Shown: positions 27,531 to 36,824, counted from the first letter of the stretch. The stretch: DNA of 64,000 nt from Citrobacter telavivensis (GCA_009363175.1 CP045203.1:124001-188000), one strand, 5' to 3'. Notes: generated by a model from the letters alone, not told the origin. Numbers and translations: made by a program.

Positions 27531-27806
27531 ATGCGCAAACTGCTGATCGCCGTGCTTTTCGCCTTGCCCTTCGTGGCGCTGGCGGCTCCCCCGAAAACCG
27601 TCACGCTCGACGTGCAGAACATGACGTGCGGACTCTGTCCGATCACGGTCAAGAAGTCGCTGGAGAAGGTGTCCGGCGTGAGTGACGTCCAGGTCAATTT
27701 CGACCAGAAGACGGCGACCGTCACCTACGATCCCGATAAGGCCCAGCCCGAGGCACTGACTGAGGCGACCGCGAACGCGGGATACCCCTCCACAGTGCAG
27801 AAGTGA
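27531..27806 (+). CDS. merP: periplasmic mercury-binding protein MerP
   Basis: A 91-residue protein with a signal peptide (MRKLLIAVLFALPFVALA) and one heavy-metal-associated domain carrying NMTCGLC. It delivers Hg(II) to MerT. It follows merT after 12 nt behind GAAGGAG. Confidence 0.93.
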   Translation: MRKLLIAVLFALPFVALAAPPKTVTLDVQNMTCGLCPITVKKSLEKVSGVSDVQVNFDQKTATVTYDPDKAQPEALTEATANAGYPSTVQK

Positions 27807-27813
27807 GGTCACG

Positions 27814-28026
27814 ATGAGCGCCATTGTCCTTGAGTCCGTGCTGACTTGCCCGCGCTGCGGCTTCGCCAAGCCGGAAACCATGCCCACGGACGCCTGCCAG
27901 TTCTATTACGAGTGCAGCAACTGCAAGGCGCTGCTGCGCCCCAACCCAGGGGATTGCTGCGTTTTCTGTTCGTTCGGCTCGGTGAAGTGCCCGCCGATCC
28001 AGCAGCAGCTTGGGTGTTGCTCATAG
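27814..28026 (+). CDS. GDCCxxC-domain protein of mer operon
   Basis: A 70-residue cysteine-rich protein with CPRCGF, ECSNCK, GDCCVFC and a terminal GCC, eleven cysteines in all. Proteins of this type accompany mer genes in several transposons. The multiple CxxC pairs suggest soft-metal binding, but the biochemical role is not established to my knowledge. Its end lies 13 nt from the convergent tnpA stop. It takes the place where merA would normally follow. Confidence 0.8.
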   Translation: MSAIVLESVLTCPRCGFAKPETMPTDACQFYYECSNCKALLRPNPGDCCVFCSFGSVKCPPIQQQLGCCS

Positions 28027-28038
28027 CGTTTAGGGGGA

Positions 28039-31032
28039 TCACAGGTCGTCGTCTGGATTACGCAGTGGCCGCAGCTCGCCGCGCGCAACTTCTTCCGGTA
28101 CCGCAAAGGAATACCGCCCGAGCATGTTGATGTGCTCGTAGATCAGCGGCGATAGCCGGGCCAAATCCTCTTCCAGCACTGGATAGCCGTGCTGCTTGAG
28201 CCGTTCCACGGCCGCCGTCATGTAGAGGGTGTTCCACAGCACGATGATGTTCACCACCAGGCCCAGAGCACCGAGCTGGTCTTCCTGGCCTTCGCGGTAG
28301 CGCTGGCGGAGCTCGCCGCGTTTGCCGTGGAACACGGCGCGGGCCAGGCTGTGCCGGCCTTCGCCTCGGTTCAACTGGGTCAGGGTGGCGCGGCGCTTGG
28401 ACTCGTCGTCGATATAGGTCAACGTGTGCAGAGTCTTTTCGATCCGCCCGAATTCGGCCAGCGCCTGGGCCAGCCGGGTGGGTCTATCTCCCGTTTGCAG
28501 CGTGCGCATGATGCCAGTCGCCGGCACCCGGCCGAGTTTGAGCGAGCCGGCCAGGCGCAGCAGGTCGTCCCAGTGCTCGGCGATCAGGTCGAGTTTGACC
28601 GACTGGCGGGCCAGCCCGTTGAGCTTGCCGTAGTCCGCGTCCGGGCGCGTGCGCCAGAAGCGGGTACCGCCGACATCGGCCAGCCGCGGACTGAAGTGGT
28701 AGCCAAGTAGGCGGAAGAGCCCGAACACCACATCGCTGTAGGCCCCGGTGTCGGTCATGATTTGCGTCGGCTGCAACTCGGTCTGCTGTTCCAGCACGAC
28801 CGCCAGCAACACCAGGCTGTCGCGCAGCGTGCCGGGCACGGTGATGGCGTTGAGGCCGGAGAATTGGTCGGAAATCAGGTTGTACCAGGTGACACCCCGG
28901 CCGGTGCCGAAATACTTCGGATTGGGGCCGGCATGCACGGTGCGCACCGGTACGACGAAGCGCATGCCATCGGCGGAGGCGACCTCGCCGCCACCCCAGA
29001 CTTGGGCCAGTTCCAGTTGGCTTTGCGCTCCGACCAGGATGGCGTTAGCCGCTGACAGGGTGTCGTCGCGGATATAATTCTGGCTGACCCAGGACAGCCG
29101 GTCACGGCGCAGCGCCGGGTTGTCGGTGCGGATCAAGGGCTCCAGGCCGGTGTTGCAGGCCCCGCCCAACAGCACCGCGCAGAGGCTGGTGACCAGGTTG
29201 TCGGCGCGTGCATTGCGTTCGGAGACATGGGTGAAGGCCTCGGAAAAGCCAGTGCGGGCGGCGATTTCCAAGAGGATTTCCGGCAGATCGACACGCGGCA
29301 TCAGGTCAGACACGGCCGCCCGCAGTTGCAGCAACGAGCAGGGCTCGTCCAGCTTGTCCAGCGCCCCGAGCGACAGTTCGGTCTTGCCCTCGGTGTTCTC
29401 GCTCAGTTGAATCGCCGGGTTGTCGGGCAGGCGCGCGGCTACTGCCAGCCAGGTTGCATCCAGCTCGACGGACAAGGCGTCCAGGGTGGTTTTGGCGTCG
29501 ATGGTCAGGCCCAGTGACCGGCAGATGATCGGTCGCGCCGCCAGCCATTCGGCACCGTCGAGCAGGCCAAGGCGCGGGTCGGCATAGCGCCAACTGGGCG
29601 AGACGAAGACATCGCGGCGGCGCAGGGCCGTGCGCAGCGCATCGAGCGTGCAGAACACATAGGCACCCATGTCGAGGGAGCCATCTTCGCGGGTGATGTG
29701 CTTCTGCCAAGCCTTGGCCACGATCTCCTGCGGCGCGTCATCCTCTGGCTTCCGGCGCGGCAGGTTCAGTTGCAGCCACTCCAGACTAGCCGCCACGCCC
29801 TTGCCGGCCGGGCTGAAGCCGAAGCGGATGTGCTTGAGCAGGTCGGGCAGGAAGCGGCGCACGCTGCGGTAGCGCGCTTCCAATGCAAGAAAATAGACGT
29901 CATCTACCGGGCGGATCAGCGCGTTGACCTCTTCCAGGGCCTTTTCCAGGGTGGTCCTCGGCAGGTCGTTGAACAGCCGGGCGCGCACGTTGTCATCGCT
30001 GATCGAGCTGTCCAGCACGACCTTGCACGCGGCGGCGAGCGTCGCGGCCGACCGATCCAGGTCTTTCAGGCTGCGCATGCGGGCTTTCTTGTCGGCCTTC
30101 TCCGCGTTGCTGAACAGGTCGCGCAGCAAGGCCTCCAGGACTTCCAGTGCGTCGTCGTGCGCAGTCGCCTCCAGGCAGAGTGCGAAGGCCACCAGTGTCG
30201 CCATCCGCCGCGACGCCGGCAGCCGATTAATCGCGGTGACCTTGGCCGTGTTGGCGAAGCGGGCCAGGGCGGCGATACGGCTGGGAGGGATGTGCGCCGC
30301 CGCCGGCAAGGTGATGCCGATGCCGCGCACGTCATCGAGCCGGCGCAGTGCCCGAATCAACGCGGGGCCACTGACCATGACCGGGCCGGAGCGCAATTGA
30401 TCCAGCCGGGAGCTGCGGTTGCCTTCGGCCACCGTCAGCAAGTCTTGCAGTTGCAATCGCTGTTCCTCAGTCACGCTGCGGCCCAGCGTAAACCAGAGGC
30501 GTTCTTCGACCCGACTGCGCAACTGGGCGATAAAGCGCTCTAGTTGAGACACACCAGGCAGGAGGACTTTCTGTGTGAACAGCCACGAGGTGGCTCGCTC
30601 AAACAGCACTCCCGGCCGGTCGGTGCCCGTCCAGCAGAGGGCATACAGCCAGCGGCTCAAGCGAAAGCCGATGCCCGGATCGGTGAAATGACGATAGCCA
30701 AAGCGGTTCTGAATATCGGTGGCATGTATCCAGCGGCGATGATCGCTATAGCGCTGGAGGCAGTCGGGGTCTGGAATCGCCAGTTGTCGGCAAAGCACCT
30801 GCAGGACTTCCACCGGCACGGCGGCGGGCTTGTCCGGCAGAACGCCAACGAAGCGGACGGTGGTCAGCAGAACGGCATAACCCAGACGGTTATGGTTACC
30901 CCGCAGCACCTGGATGGCTTCACGGTCTTCATCGCTCAGGTGGAAGTAACGTTCCAGCTCTTCACGGCTGGGCGAATCAACATAGCGGCCAAAACCGTCG
31001 CGTTGCTCTTGAGTCAGAAAACCGACCGGCAT
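28039..31032 (-). CDS. tnpA: Tn3-family transposase TnpA
   Basis: A 997-residue transposase of usual Tn3-family length. It starts MPVGFLTQEQRDGFGRY (the Tn3-type N-terminal DUF4158 region) and has the DDE core in the C-terminal half, including MTDTGAYSDVVFG and the final HGKRGELRQRYREGQEDQLGALGLVVN block. It appears full length with no internal stop. It should act on the 39-bp ends at 26604 and 38671. Confidence 0.95.
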   Translation of the reverse strand: MPVGFLTQEQRDGFGRYVDSPSREELERYFHLSDEDREAIQVLRGNHNRLGYAVLLTTVRFVGVLPDKPAAVPVEVLQVLCRQLAIPDPDCLQRYSDHRRWIHATDIQNRFGYRHFTDPGIGFRLSRWLYALCWTGTDRPGVLFERATSWLFTQKVLLPGVSQLERFIAQLRSRVEERLWFTLGRSVTEEQRLQLQDLLTVAEGNRSSRLDQLRSGPVMVSGPALIRALRRLDDVRGIGITLPAAAHIPPSRIAALARFANTAKVTAINRLPASRRMATLVAFALCLEATAHDDALEVLEALLRDLFSNAEKADKKARMRSLKDLDRSAATLAAACKVVLDSSISDDNVRARLFNDLPRTTLEKALEEVNALIRPVDDVYFLALEARYRSVRRFLPDLLKHIRFGFSPAGKGVAASLEWLQLNLPRRKPEDDAPQEIVAKAWQKHITREDGSLDMGAYVFCTLDALRTALRRRDVFVSPSWRYADPRLGLLDGAEWLAARPIICRSLGLTIDAKTTLDALSVELDATWLAVAARLPDNPAIQLSENTEGKTELSLGALDKLDEPCSLLQLRAAVSDLMPRVDLPEILLEIAARTGFSEAFTHVSERNARADNLVTSLCAVLLGGACNTGLEPLIRTDNPALRRDRLSWVSQNYIRDDTLSAANAILVGAQSQLELAQVWGGGEVASADGMRFVVPVRTVHAGPNPKYFGTGRGVTWYNLISDQFSGLNAITVPGTLRDSLVLLAVVLEQQTELQPTQIMTDTGAYSDVVFGLFRLLGYHFSPRLADVGGTRFWRTRPDADYGKLNGLARQSVKLDLIAEHWDDLLRLAGSLKLGRVPATGIMRTLQTGDRPTRLAQALAEFGRIEKTLHTLTYIDDESKRRATLTQLNRGEGRHSLARAVFHGKRGELRQRYREGQEDQLGALGLVVNIIVLWNTLYMTAAVERLKQHGYPVLEEDLARLSPLIYEHINMLGRYSFAVPEEVARGELRPLRNPDDDL

Positions 31033-31035
31033 TGA

Positions 31036-31446
31036 TCACAGCACCTCGACGCAGAACACGGCGGGCGTGACGATCCGCGTGCGTTCGATGTGCCCGCGTT
31101 GCAGCAGGCCGGCGCGGCGATCACCGGTTACCAGGTAGTCCGCATCGCCCGCCAAGGCCATGGCCAGCAAAAACGAGTCATCCGGATCATCGGCTTCGAC
31201 CTCGATGGTCAGGCGCTCCAGTACCACAGCCCGTTGCAGGTTATTGATCATGGCGCCCACCTTGGCGGGCTGTAGGATGGCCTGAAGCTTGGGATAGCGG
31301 CTGGCTCGACGAATTTCATCGAGTTGCATCCGCGAGGTCACCACCTCGAAACGCGCCGCCCGTCAGGCACGGTAGATCGCATCGGGCGCGCCATGTGGCG
31401 AGATCAGGGCGCTGAACAGGATGTTGGTATCCAACACGACCCGCAT
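31036..31446 (-). pseudogene. PIN-domain toxin with premature stop
   Basis: The frame begins at ATG 31446, overlapping the antitoxin stop, with MRVVLDTNILFSAL, the first PIN-domain acidic motif. It hits TGA at 31365-31363 (codon 28) and then continues in frame with VVTSRMQLDEIRRASRYPK and DADYLVTGDRR, further PIN motifs. One base change (probably Trp to stop) has inactivated the toxin unless readthrough or an internal start (GTG 31344) operates. Confidence 0.85.
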
Positions 31447-31685
31447 CAGCGCTTACGTGCCCAGTCGAGCGCTTCGTCAACCGCGTTGGTCAATTCTGCC
31501 TCACTCAGATGGGCGTTAGCGGCCTTGGCCTGCTCAGCGCTCAGCTCCAGGATGTGTGCCCGTACCGCTTCTTCGATGAAGCGCGACAGGTCGCCCTTAC
31601 GGCCGCCGCCCTGGCTGGCCAGAAACATCCGAAGCGACTGGTCGGTGTCGGCCGAGACGGCGACATTCCAGCGAATGGTATTCAT
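31446..31685 (-). CDS. ribbon-helix-helix antitoxin
   Basis: A 79-residue CopG/RHH-type protein: the N-terminal strand WNVAVSADTDQSLRMFL is followed by helices. It is translationally coupled to the PIN toxin gene (1-nt overlap). It is the antitoxin and autorepressor of the pair and remains intact although the toxin frame is broken. It lies between tnpA and the nested element. Confidence 0.82.
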   Translation of the reverse strand: MNTIRWNVAVSADTDQSLRMFLASQGGGRKGDLSRFIEEAVRAHILELSAEQAKAANAHLSEAELTNAVDEALDWARKR

Positions 31686-31806
31686 AGCGTTCTCCGCTAA
31701 TAGGTGTTTGTGTGTTTATACGCCAATCACAAAGGGCGATGCAATGGTTCGACAAAACGAAGGTTTTGCCGAACTCTATCGAGGAATGGCTCGTGTCGTT
31801 TTCAGA

Positions 31807-32417
31807 AGGCGCCTGCGCCCGACCGGCTGGCCGAGCGGGCGCGGGGGCAGTCGCCGCTTGAGGCCGCCGTTGACCGCTATTCGCGGGCCTATCAGTCGAT
31901 CGACCAGCACCGGCGCGAGGGCTTGCCGGTCCTCGACATGCAGCGGCAGGAAATAGGCGATGCCGGCCGGCAGCTCGACCAGGTGCAGGGCGGCATGAAA
32001 GATTTGCTGCGCTCGACGTTGCAAAACGACCCGGCGACGGTGCGCGCCATGACCGAGCTTTCCGGCCGGGAGCGTGTCGCGCAGGTTATCGACGGGATGA
32101 AGCGCGAAAACGCGGCGCTGCAAGACCCGAATATCAGGGCCGAGCGGTTCGTTGAACGCTGGCAGGAGCTACAGGGCCAGCGCCGGGAGCTTCGCGGCTG
32201 GCAGCACGACGATGCCCGCGCCAAGGTCGAAAGCCAGATGAACGGCATGACCAAGAGCCTTGAGCGTGACCCGCAGGTAGATTCCATCCTGCGCAATCGC
32301 CGTCAGGAACTCGGAATCGGGCAGCAGCAGCGCCGGGGGCAGAGCATCGCCCACGAGCTGCAAGAGGAAATGTCACGCAGCCGGCAACTTAGCCGGGGCA
32401 TCGGTTTGGGAAGGTAG
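31807..32417 (+). pseudogene. TraA-type relaxase, C-terminal fragment
   Basis: About 200 codons with the helical tail pattern AERFVERWQELQGQR and MTKSLERDPQVDSILRNR, as at the end of Ti-type/sphingomonad TraA relaxases. The catalytic N-terminal domain is missing: the fragment starts directly at the element's left repeat. High-GC codon use contrasts with the enterobacterial backbone, pointing to transfer from alphaproteobacteria. Confidence 0.72.
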
Positions 32418-32428
32418 GCACGGAGAAT

Positions 32429-33187
32429 ATGGCGGAGCTGGACGACGACAGGGAAGGAATCGAGCCGGAAGCACTGGACGAGGACGCCGGCGACCCGGCC
32501 GCCGCGTTCGACGCGCTCCGGCGCACGATCGAGACGCAGGGCGCGCAGATCGGCGCGGAAATGACCGTGATGCGGCGCGGGCTGGAAGCGGCTTTCGACC
32601 AGCTCGAAAAGATCGAGCCGGCGCAGGACTACAAGCCCCAGCTCGCCCAGCTCGTGCAGGCGCTCGACAATGTTGCGGAGCGGCTGCACGGCGTAGAGCA
32701 ATCGCCTATTCTCCGGCAGGGTGCGACACACTATGCGGCGCTCCTCGAGCGCAGCGGCGAGGCCCTGATACGCACCGCCGCGCAGCAGCTCGAGCGGCAG
32801 GCGTCCGACCTCGAGCGCGCCGGCCGGAACCTCGCCGCTCATACGAAAAGCGCCTACGACCGGAAAAGTCAGGATTTCCGCATATGGATGGCCGGCCTTG
32901 TCGGGCTGTTCGTCGGCATATTCCTGATTTTGCTGTTGCCGCGTTTCCTGCCCTTCTCGGCCGACACCCATGTTGCGGCGACCGTCATAGGTCAGGACCG
33001 ATGGAACGCCGGCGTCACCATGATGCGGGTGGCCGATCCCCGAAGCTGGCGCGGCGTGGCCGATTCCTCGCAGCTCGTGCGCGACAATGCCGAGGCGATC
33101 GGGCAATGCGCCGAGGCCGCGCGCACGGCCGGTTCAGATCAGCAATGCACCATCACCGTGAAAGCGCCGGCAGCACCGGCGCAGTAG
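32429..33187 (+). CDS. DUF6118-like membrane-anchored protein
   Basis: A 252-residue protein with a long amphipathic, Ala/Glu-rich first half (probable coiled coil), one membrane helix near residues 150-172 and a C-terminal domain of about 75 residues with two cysteines. This follows TraA in alphaproteobacterial conjugative plasmids and resembles the DUF6118 family. It starts 11 nt after the TraA stop. Its function is unknown; conjugation-associated by position. Confidence 0.7.
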   Translation: MAELDDDREGIEPEALDEDAGDPAAAFDALRRTIETQGAQIGAEMTVMRRGLEAAFDQLEKIEPAQDYKPQLAQLVQALDNVAERLHGVEQSPILRQGATHYAALLERSGEALIRTAAQQLERQASDLERAGRNLAAHTKSAYDRKSQDFRIWMAGLVGLFVGIFLILLLPRFLPFSADTHVAATVIGQDRWNAGVTMMRVADPRSWRGVADSSQLVRDNAEAIGQCAEAARTAGSDQQCTITVKAPAAPAQ

Positions 33188-33206
33188 GGTTGTGGGGGGA
33201 CACCAG

Positions 33207-33773
33207 TTATTTCGGGAGGTTTTCTTCCGCCTCAACAGGTCCGGCGGCCATCGCGACGAGGCGCGCCGCGATACGCTTGCGCAGTTGCTCGGGGAGCGGG
33301 CGCGACGACAGCGCCTCGTGAATCCACAGCCCATCGGCGGCAAGGCGCGAAATGAACCTGTCCAACTCGGCAGCGTCGTTTCCAATCGGCGCAGGAGGTG
33401 CCCAGCGGTCGATGACCTGTTGCCACAGATCGCCAAGCTGCCGATTGTCGGAGCTTTCCAGCATGAGCAGTAGTTCGACCCGCCGGGCAGCTCTTGCGCA
33501 GGTGTTGATGTAGGCGGCGTGTCGTTCGGCGTCTGTCGCCCTGTCCGAGGTGTTGCCGGCGCTCGCTTCCAGCTCCTGTTCCCATGAGCGAGTCAGATGC
33601 TCATGGGTGGCGAGGATCAGGGCTTCGCGCGACGGGAAATGATACAGAAGGCCGGCGCGTGTCATGCCGGTTTCGAGCGCTACGGCGTCGAGGGTGACGG
33701 CGGTGAGGCCGTCACGCTCGATGATGCTCACAATGGCTTCAAGCACTTCGAGGCGCTTGCTGGCTCTCGCCAT
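33207..33773 (-). CDS. TetR-family repressor of the adjacent MFS pump
   Basis: A 188-residue TetR-type regulator. The N-terminal helix-turn-helix (VALETGMTRAGLLYHFPSREAL) is followed by a ligand-binding helical domain. It is encoded 10 nt downstream of the transporter stop on the same strand, so transporter and repressor probably share a transcript started at the promoter upstream of 35295. The QacR/SmvR arrangement suggests control of efflux by cationic compounds, which is inference. Confidence 0.85.
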   Translation of the reverse strand: MARASKRLEVLEAIVSIIERDGLTAVTLDAVALETGMTRAGLLYHFPSREALILATHEHLTRSWEQELEASAGNTSDRATDAERHAAYINTCARAARRVELLLMLESSDNRQLGDLWQQVIDRWAPPAPIGNDAAELDRFISRLAADGLWIHEALSSRPLPEQLRKRIAARLVAMAAGPVEAEENLPK

Positions 33774-33783
33774 GTCGGCTTCC

Positions 33784-35295
33784 TTAGTGTTGTGTGGGAT
33801 AGGCTGACGATTGCGAGCCGGGACCGTAGCGCCGCAACAGGATGCCGGTGATCAGGGCACCCACGGCCAGAACACCCGCCGCCACGTACATGACGACCGT
33901 ATAGGCGTGGTCGAATGCGATTCCTGCCGCTTGACGCACGACAACACCATCGGCCCCCGCCTCGTTGGCAAAGACCAGCGCCGACGCCATGCTGTCGCGG
34001 GCCGCTTCCGAGGTTCCGGCGGGGAACACGACGTTGACCGTATAGAGGTAGGCCAAAAGACTTCCGAGAATTGTGACAGCGAACAGACTGCCAAACTCGT
34101 AGGACACTTCCTCGACCGACGACGCCATGCCGGCGCGATGCACAGGCACATTGCCCACAATAGCCGTTGATGCCACCGACATTGTTGCACCTACGCCGGC
34201 ACCGGTCAGCGCCAGACCGGCGATCAGCCAGCCAAGGCCATGAGTGATGCCCCATGTCGCAAGCAGGACCGCCAGCGATCCCGCCGCAAGCCCGCCAGCT
34301 ATAAGGATACGTAGGCCAATACGATGCAGGAATGCACCACCGAGCAGCGCAGTCGGCAATGATCCGAGCGCCGCCGCCGAAACCAGCATCCCGGCTTCCA
34401 GCGGCGTGAAGCCCGCAACGAGCTGGAAGCGTTGCGTCGTAGCAAGCTCAACACCGCCGATGGCGAACAGGGAGAACGCGGCCGCTAGAACGCCCGATGT
34501 GAACGCGGCATTGCGGAAGATCGAGAAGTCGAGCAGCGGGAACGGCAGGCGCAGTTGCCGGCGGACGAACAGCGCTCCGGCGAGGATGGCAACCAGCAGC
34601 GAAATAGCGGGGACGGCCCACGACTGCCCGGCATGGGCAGATTCCTTGATCGCGATCACAAAAGCCGACAGCGCCACCAATGCCTGAAACGACGACACCA
34701 CGTCCCAAGGCTTGGTCGCATCGCCGGCCACCTTCGGCGCAACGATCAGCGCCGAAATGAAGGCAGCGACCACTACCGGCACATTGATGAGGAACACCGA
34801 CCCCCACCAGAAATGGCCGAGCAGAAAACCGCCGATGATCGGTCCGAGCGCAGCGCCGACGACCGACAACGACCCCCAGATCGCAATGGCGATGTTGCGT
34901 TCCCGGTCATCCTCGAAGGTGACGCGGATGAGGGCGAGTGTCGCGGGCATCATCGCCGCCGCGCCGACCGCCAGAAAGGCCCGCGCCCCGATCAGGATTT
35001 CCGCTGTAGGCGAATAGGCCGCCACAATCGACGCGACACCGAACAGCACGAGGCCGATGAGGAACATGCGCCGGTGACCGATCCTGTCACCCAGCGTCCC
35101 GGTGCCGAGCAGCAGGCCGGCCATGACGAGGGGGTATGCGTTGATGATCCACAACCCTTGCGTTGCCGTCGCGCCAAGCTCGCGCGTCAGGGTAGGCAGG
35201 GCCGTGTAGAGGACCGAATTGTCCAGAGCGATAAGCAGGAGACCGGCGGCGACGGTCACCAGAAGAACCCAGCGGTTCGAGTGGGCGGCAGGCAT
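33784..35295 (-). CDS. DHA2-type MFS multidrug transporter (SmvA/QacA-like)
   Basis: A 503-residue transporter with about 14 hydrophobic segments. Motif A is GDRIGHRRMFLIG near residue 68, the D-containing TM1 motif is LDNSVLYTALP (proton-coupling family motif D1), and a motif-C-like GPIIGG lies in TM5. This length and topology fit the DHA2 drug:H+ antiporters such as QacA and SmvA, which export quaternary ammonium and dye cations. The actual substrate is unproven. It is the most likely phenotype-conferring cargo of the nested element. Confidence 0.85.
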   Translation of the reverse strand: MPAAHSNRWVLLVTVAAGLLLIALDNSVLYTALPTLTRELGATATQGLWIINAYPLVMAGLLLGTGTLGDRIGHRRMFLIGLVLFGVASIVAAYSPTAEILIGARAFLAVGAAAMMPATLALIRVTFEDDRERNIAIAIWGSLSVVGAALGPIIGGFLLGHFWWGSVFLINVPVVVAAFISALIVAPKVAGDATKPWDVVSSFQALVALSAFVIAIKESAHAGQSWAVPAISLLVAILAGALFVRRQLRLPFPLLDFSIFRNAAFTSGVLAAAFSLFAIGGVELATTQRFQLVAGFTPLEAGMLVSAAALGSLPTALLGGAFLHRIGLRILIAGGLAAGSLAVLLATWGITHGLGWLIAGLALTGAGVGATMSVASTAIVGNVPVHRAGMASSVEEVSYEFGSLFAVTILGSLLAYLYTVNVVFPAGTSEAARDSMASALVFANEAGADGVVVRQAAGIAFDHAYTVVMYVAAGVLAVGALITGILLRRYGPGSQSSAYPTQH

Positions 35296-35458
35296 GATAG
35301 CACCATTCAGTGAGAGTAGCCAAACTTTACAGACAAGTTAGTAAAGTATCAAGCGCCTGCCCGTGAGGAACTTCAGACAATGGCCGACAGCGGGGCTTCG
35401 CATTCCGGGGCGCGATCAATTTGTCGCGAAATTCCTGATTTTTGCGACAAAATCGCCG

Positions 35459-35483
35459 TGTCGTTTTCAGAAGGCGACTGCAC
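35459..35483 (+). repeat. internal Tn402-type terminal repeat
   Basis: An extra copy of the 25-bp end in the same orientation as 31794. It matches the right end at 37603 better than the outer left end does (GACTGCAC shared), but its flank CGCCG lacks the GCTCG duplication. It is probably the original left end of a smaller element (35459-37603). Confidence 0.8.
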
Positions 35484-35632
35484 CAGTTCACTGGGCTGGC
35501 CGCCGTGTGTGCATAGAACTTCTGACCGGGAACGGTCAGAAGTTCTATGCACGAAGCGCCGCGAGAGATCGGAATTGCTCAGAACTCTTGTGCACGGCGC
35601 GACAAAGCCGGAACCGCCGAAAATTCCGGCGA

Positions 35633-36184
35633 TCAACCGGCAAGCTGCTTGATGCGCTCGGCCAGGCGGCCGAAAGCCTCGTTCACGTATTCCAGCACCT
35701 TGGGTTCTGCGCCCTGCGTGCGCAGCGAGTCTTTGAAGGCTTCCAGGTCGGACAGCCATTGCCGATGCAGGCGGCCCAGCTCGTCGAGCTGAGGCCGGAA
35801 GTCTTGGAGACTGCCGCTCGCACGAAACGCCTGGTAGCCACGCTCAAGCGTGGCCGCCGTGGTCAGCAGTTGCGCGCCCATTTGCTTGTGCTGTTCGGAG
35901 AACTCGGCCATGCCGTCATAGGGCCGCGAAGCCTTGCGGCGCTCGGCTTCGGATGCCTCTTCCATGATGCGGGCGTAGCGGTAGAACCCTGGGAACTCGC
36001 GGGACAGCGCCATGAGCTGCTGATCGGATGTGCCGACCCAAATCCTGTGCAGGTCAGGCCCGTACCCCATCATGCGATTGATGATGGCATGGGCCTCGCT
36101 GACACCCTGGGCGGCAAGCTGCTGCATGTGTTGGTCGATCTTCGCGGCCAGTCGGCGGAATTCGTTCATGCTCATGTCCGTCAC
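35633..36184 (-). CDS. hypothetical protein downstream of VapC-like toxin, 183 aa
   Basis: A helical, soluble 183-residue protein. The start overlaps the toxin stop by 4 nt, so it is the third cistron of the toxin-antitoxin operon. It shows heptad-like stretches (ERGYQAFRASGSLQDF and following) and no enzyme motif. It may be a stability partner or an unrelated passenger. I do not recognise it. Confidence 0.6.
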   Translation of the reverse strand: MTDMSMNEFRRLAAKIDQHMQQLAAQGVSEAHAIINRMMGYGPDLHRIWVGTSDQQLMALSREFPGFYRYARIMEEASEAERRKASRPYDGMAEFSEQHKQMGAQLLTTAATLERGYQAFRASGSLQDFRPQLDELGRLHRQWLSDLEAFKDSLRTQGAEPKVLEYVNEAFGRLAERIKQLAG

Positions 36185-36576
36185 AAAAGGCGCGTTGATT
36201 GCCCTTGCGCCGTGAGAAGTGCCACCGCCTTCTTATCGAAGGAAACGAAGGTTTCCCCGCCAAGCCAGTTGCCTTCGTAGGCAATGACGCCATCGGCAAA
36301 GTCTCCGCCCGCGTCGAGCACCAGCAAGCCAGCCTCCACGGCAGGCCGGTTCACTTCCACATTCGCGGCGGCCAGTAGTGCCCGGATCGCGCTGGCCGCG
36401 TCGGCTTGCTGGAAGCCGTAGACACGCAGCAGCACCCAAACAAATTCGCATAGGCACGGCAGCGCGACCGCGATCAACTCGGCGTCGGTCAAGACTGCGG
36501 CGGCAACGTCCGCTTGTGCGGGATCGTCACGCACAACCGCACGCACAAGGACGTTGGTATCGACTGCGACCTTCAT
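36181..36576 (-). CDS. PIN-domain toxin, VapC-like
   Basis: A 131-residue PIN RNase: VDTNVLVRAVVRDD near the N-terminus, LCEFVWVL with the central Glu, and DAGGDFADGVIAY with the late Asp residues. All acidic positions seem kept, unlike the broken toxin at 31036-31446. It overlaps the antitoxin by 4 nt. VapC toxins cut tRNA or rRNA when the antitoxin is lost. Confidence 0.88.
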   Translation of the reverse strand: MKVAVDTNVLVRAVVRDDPAQADVAAAVLTDAELIAVALPCLCEFVWVLLRVYGFQQADAASAIRALLAAANVEVNRPAVEAGLLVLDAGGDFADGVIAYEGNWLGGETFVSFDKKAVALLTAQGQSTRLL

Positions 36577-36824
36577 TGCTTACCTGCCCAGCCTTGCGCC
36601 GCCGCCTCGTTGATTTCTTCGATGGTGGCAACCTTCTGCGTCTTGCCCGCGAGCAGGCCGACAAAGTTGGCTATCGTCCCTGCGGGCCGTGCCGCCTTGA
36701 GCACGCCCCGACCGTCTGGCAACAAGTCCAGCTCGATCTTGTCGCCTGGCCTGATGCCGAGGTGTTGCAGTACGTCCTTCCGAAACGTCACTTGTCCCCG
36801 TGCGGTAACGGTCAATGTGGTCAT
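36573..36824 (-). CDS. AbrB/SpoVT-type antitoxin
   Basis: An 83-residue antitoxin with the swapped-hairpin AbrB start MTTLTVTARGQVTFRKDV and a GDKIEL segment, followed by a toxin-binding tail. ATG 36824 is chosen over an upstream in-frame methionine because the AbrB fold begins right there. The first gene of the operon with the PIN toxin. Confidence 0.85.
   Translation of the reverse strand: MTTLTVTARGQVTFRKDVLQHLGIRPGDKIELDLLPDGRGVLKAARPAGTIANFVGLLAGKTQKVATIEEINEAAAQGWAGKQ

Noticed and set aside
26695..28026. Functional mercury resistance operon
   Set aside because: merA is missing here and in the second mer fragment, so resistance cannot be claimed from this window.
28189..30543. Long plus-strand open frames opposite tnpA
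   Set aside because: They are antisense shadows in a high-GC gene; the minus-strand TnpA explains the whole region.
31704..31806. N-terminal extension of the TraA fragment
   Set aside because: The frame is open across the element border, but the upstream part belongs to the host transposon and does not continue the relaxase.
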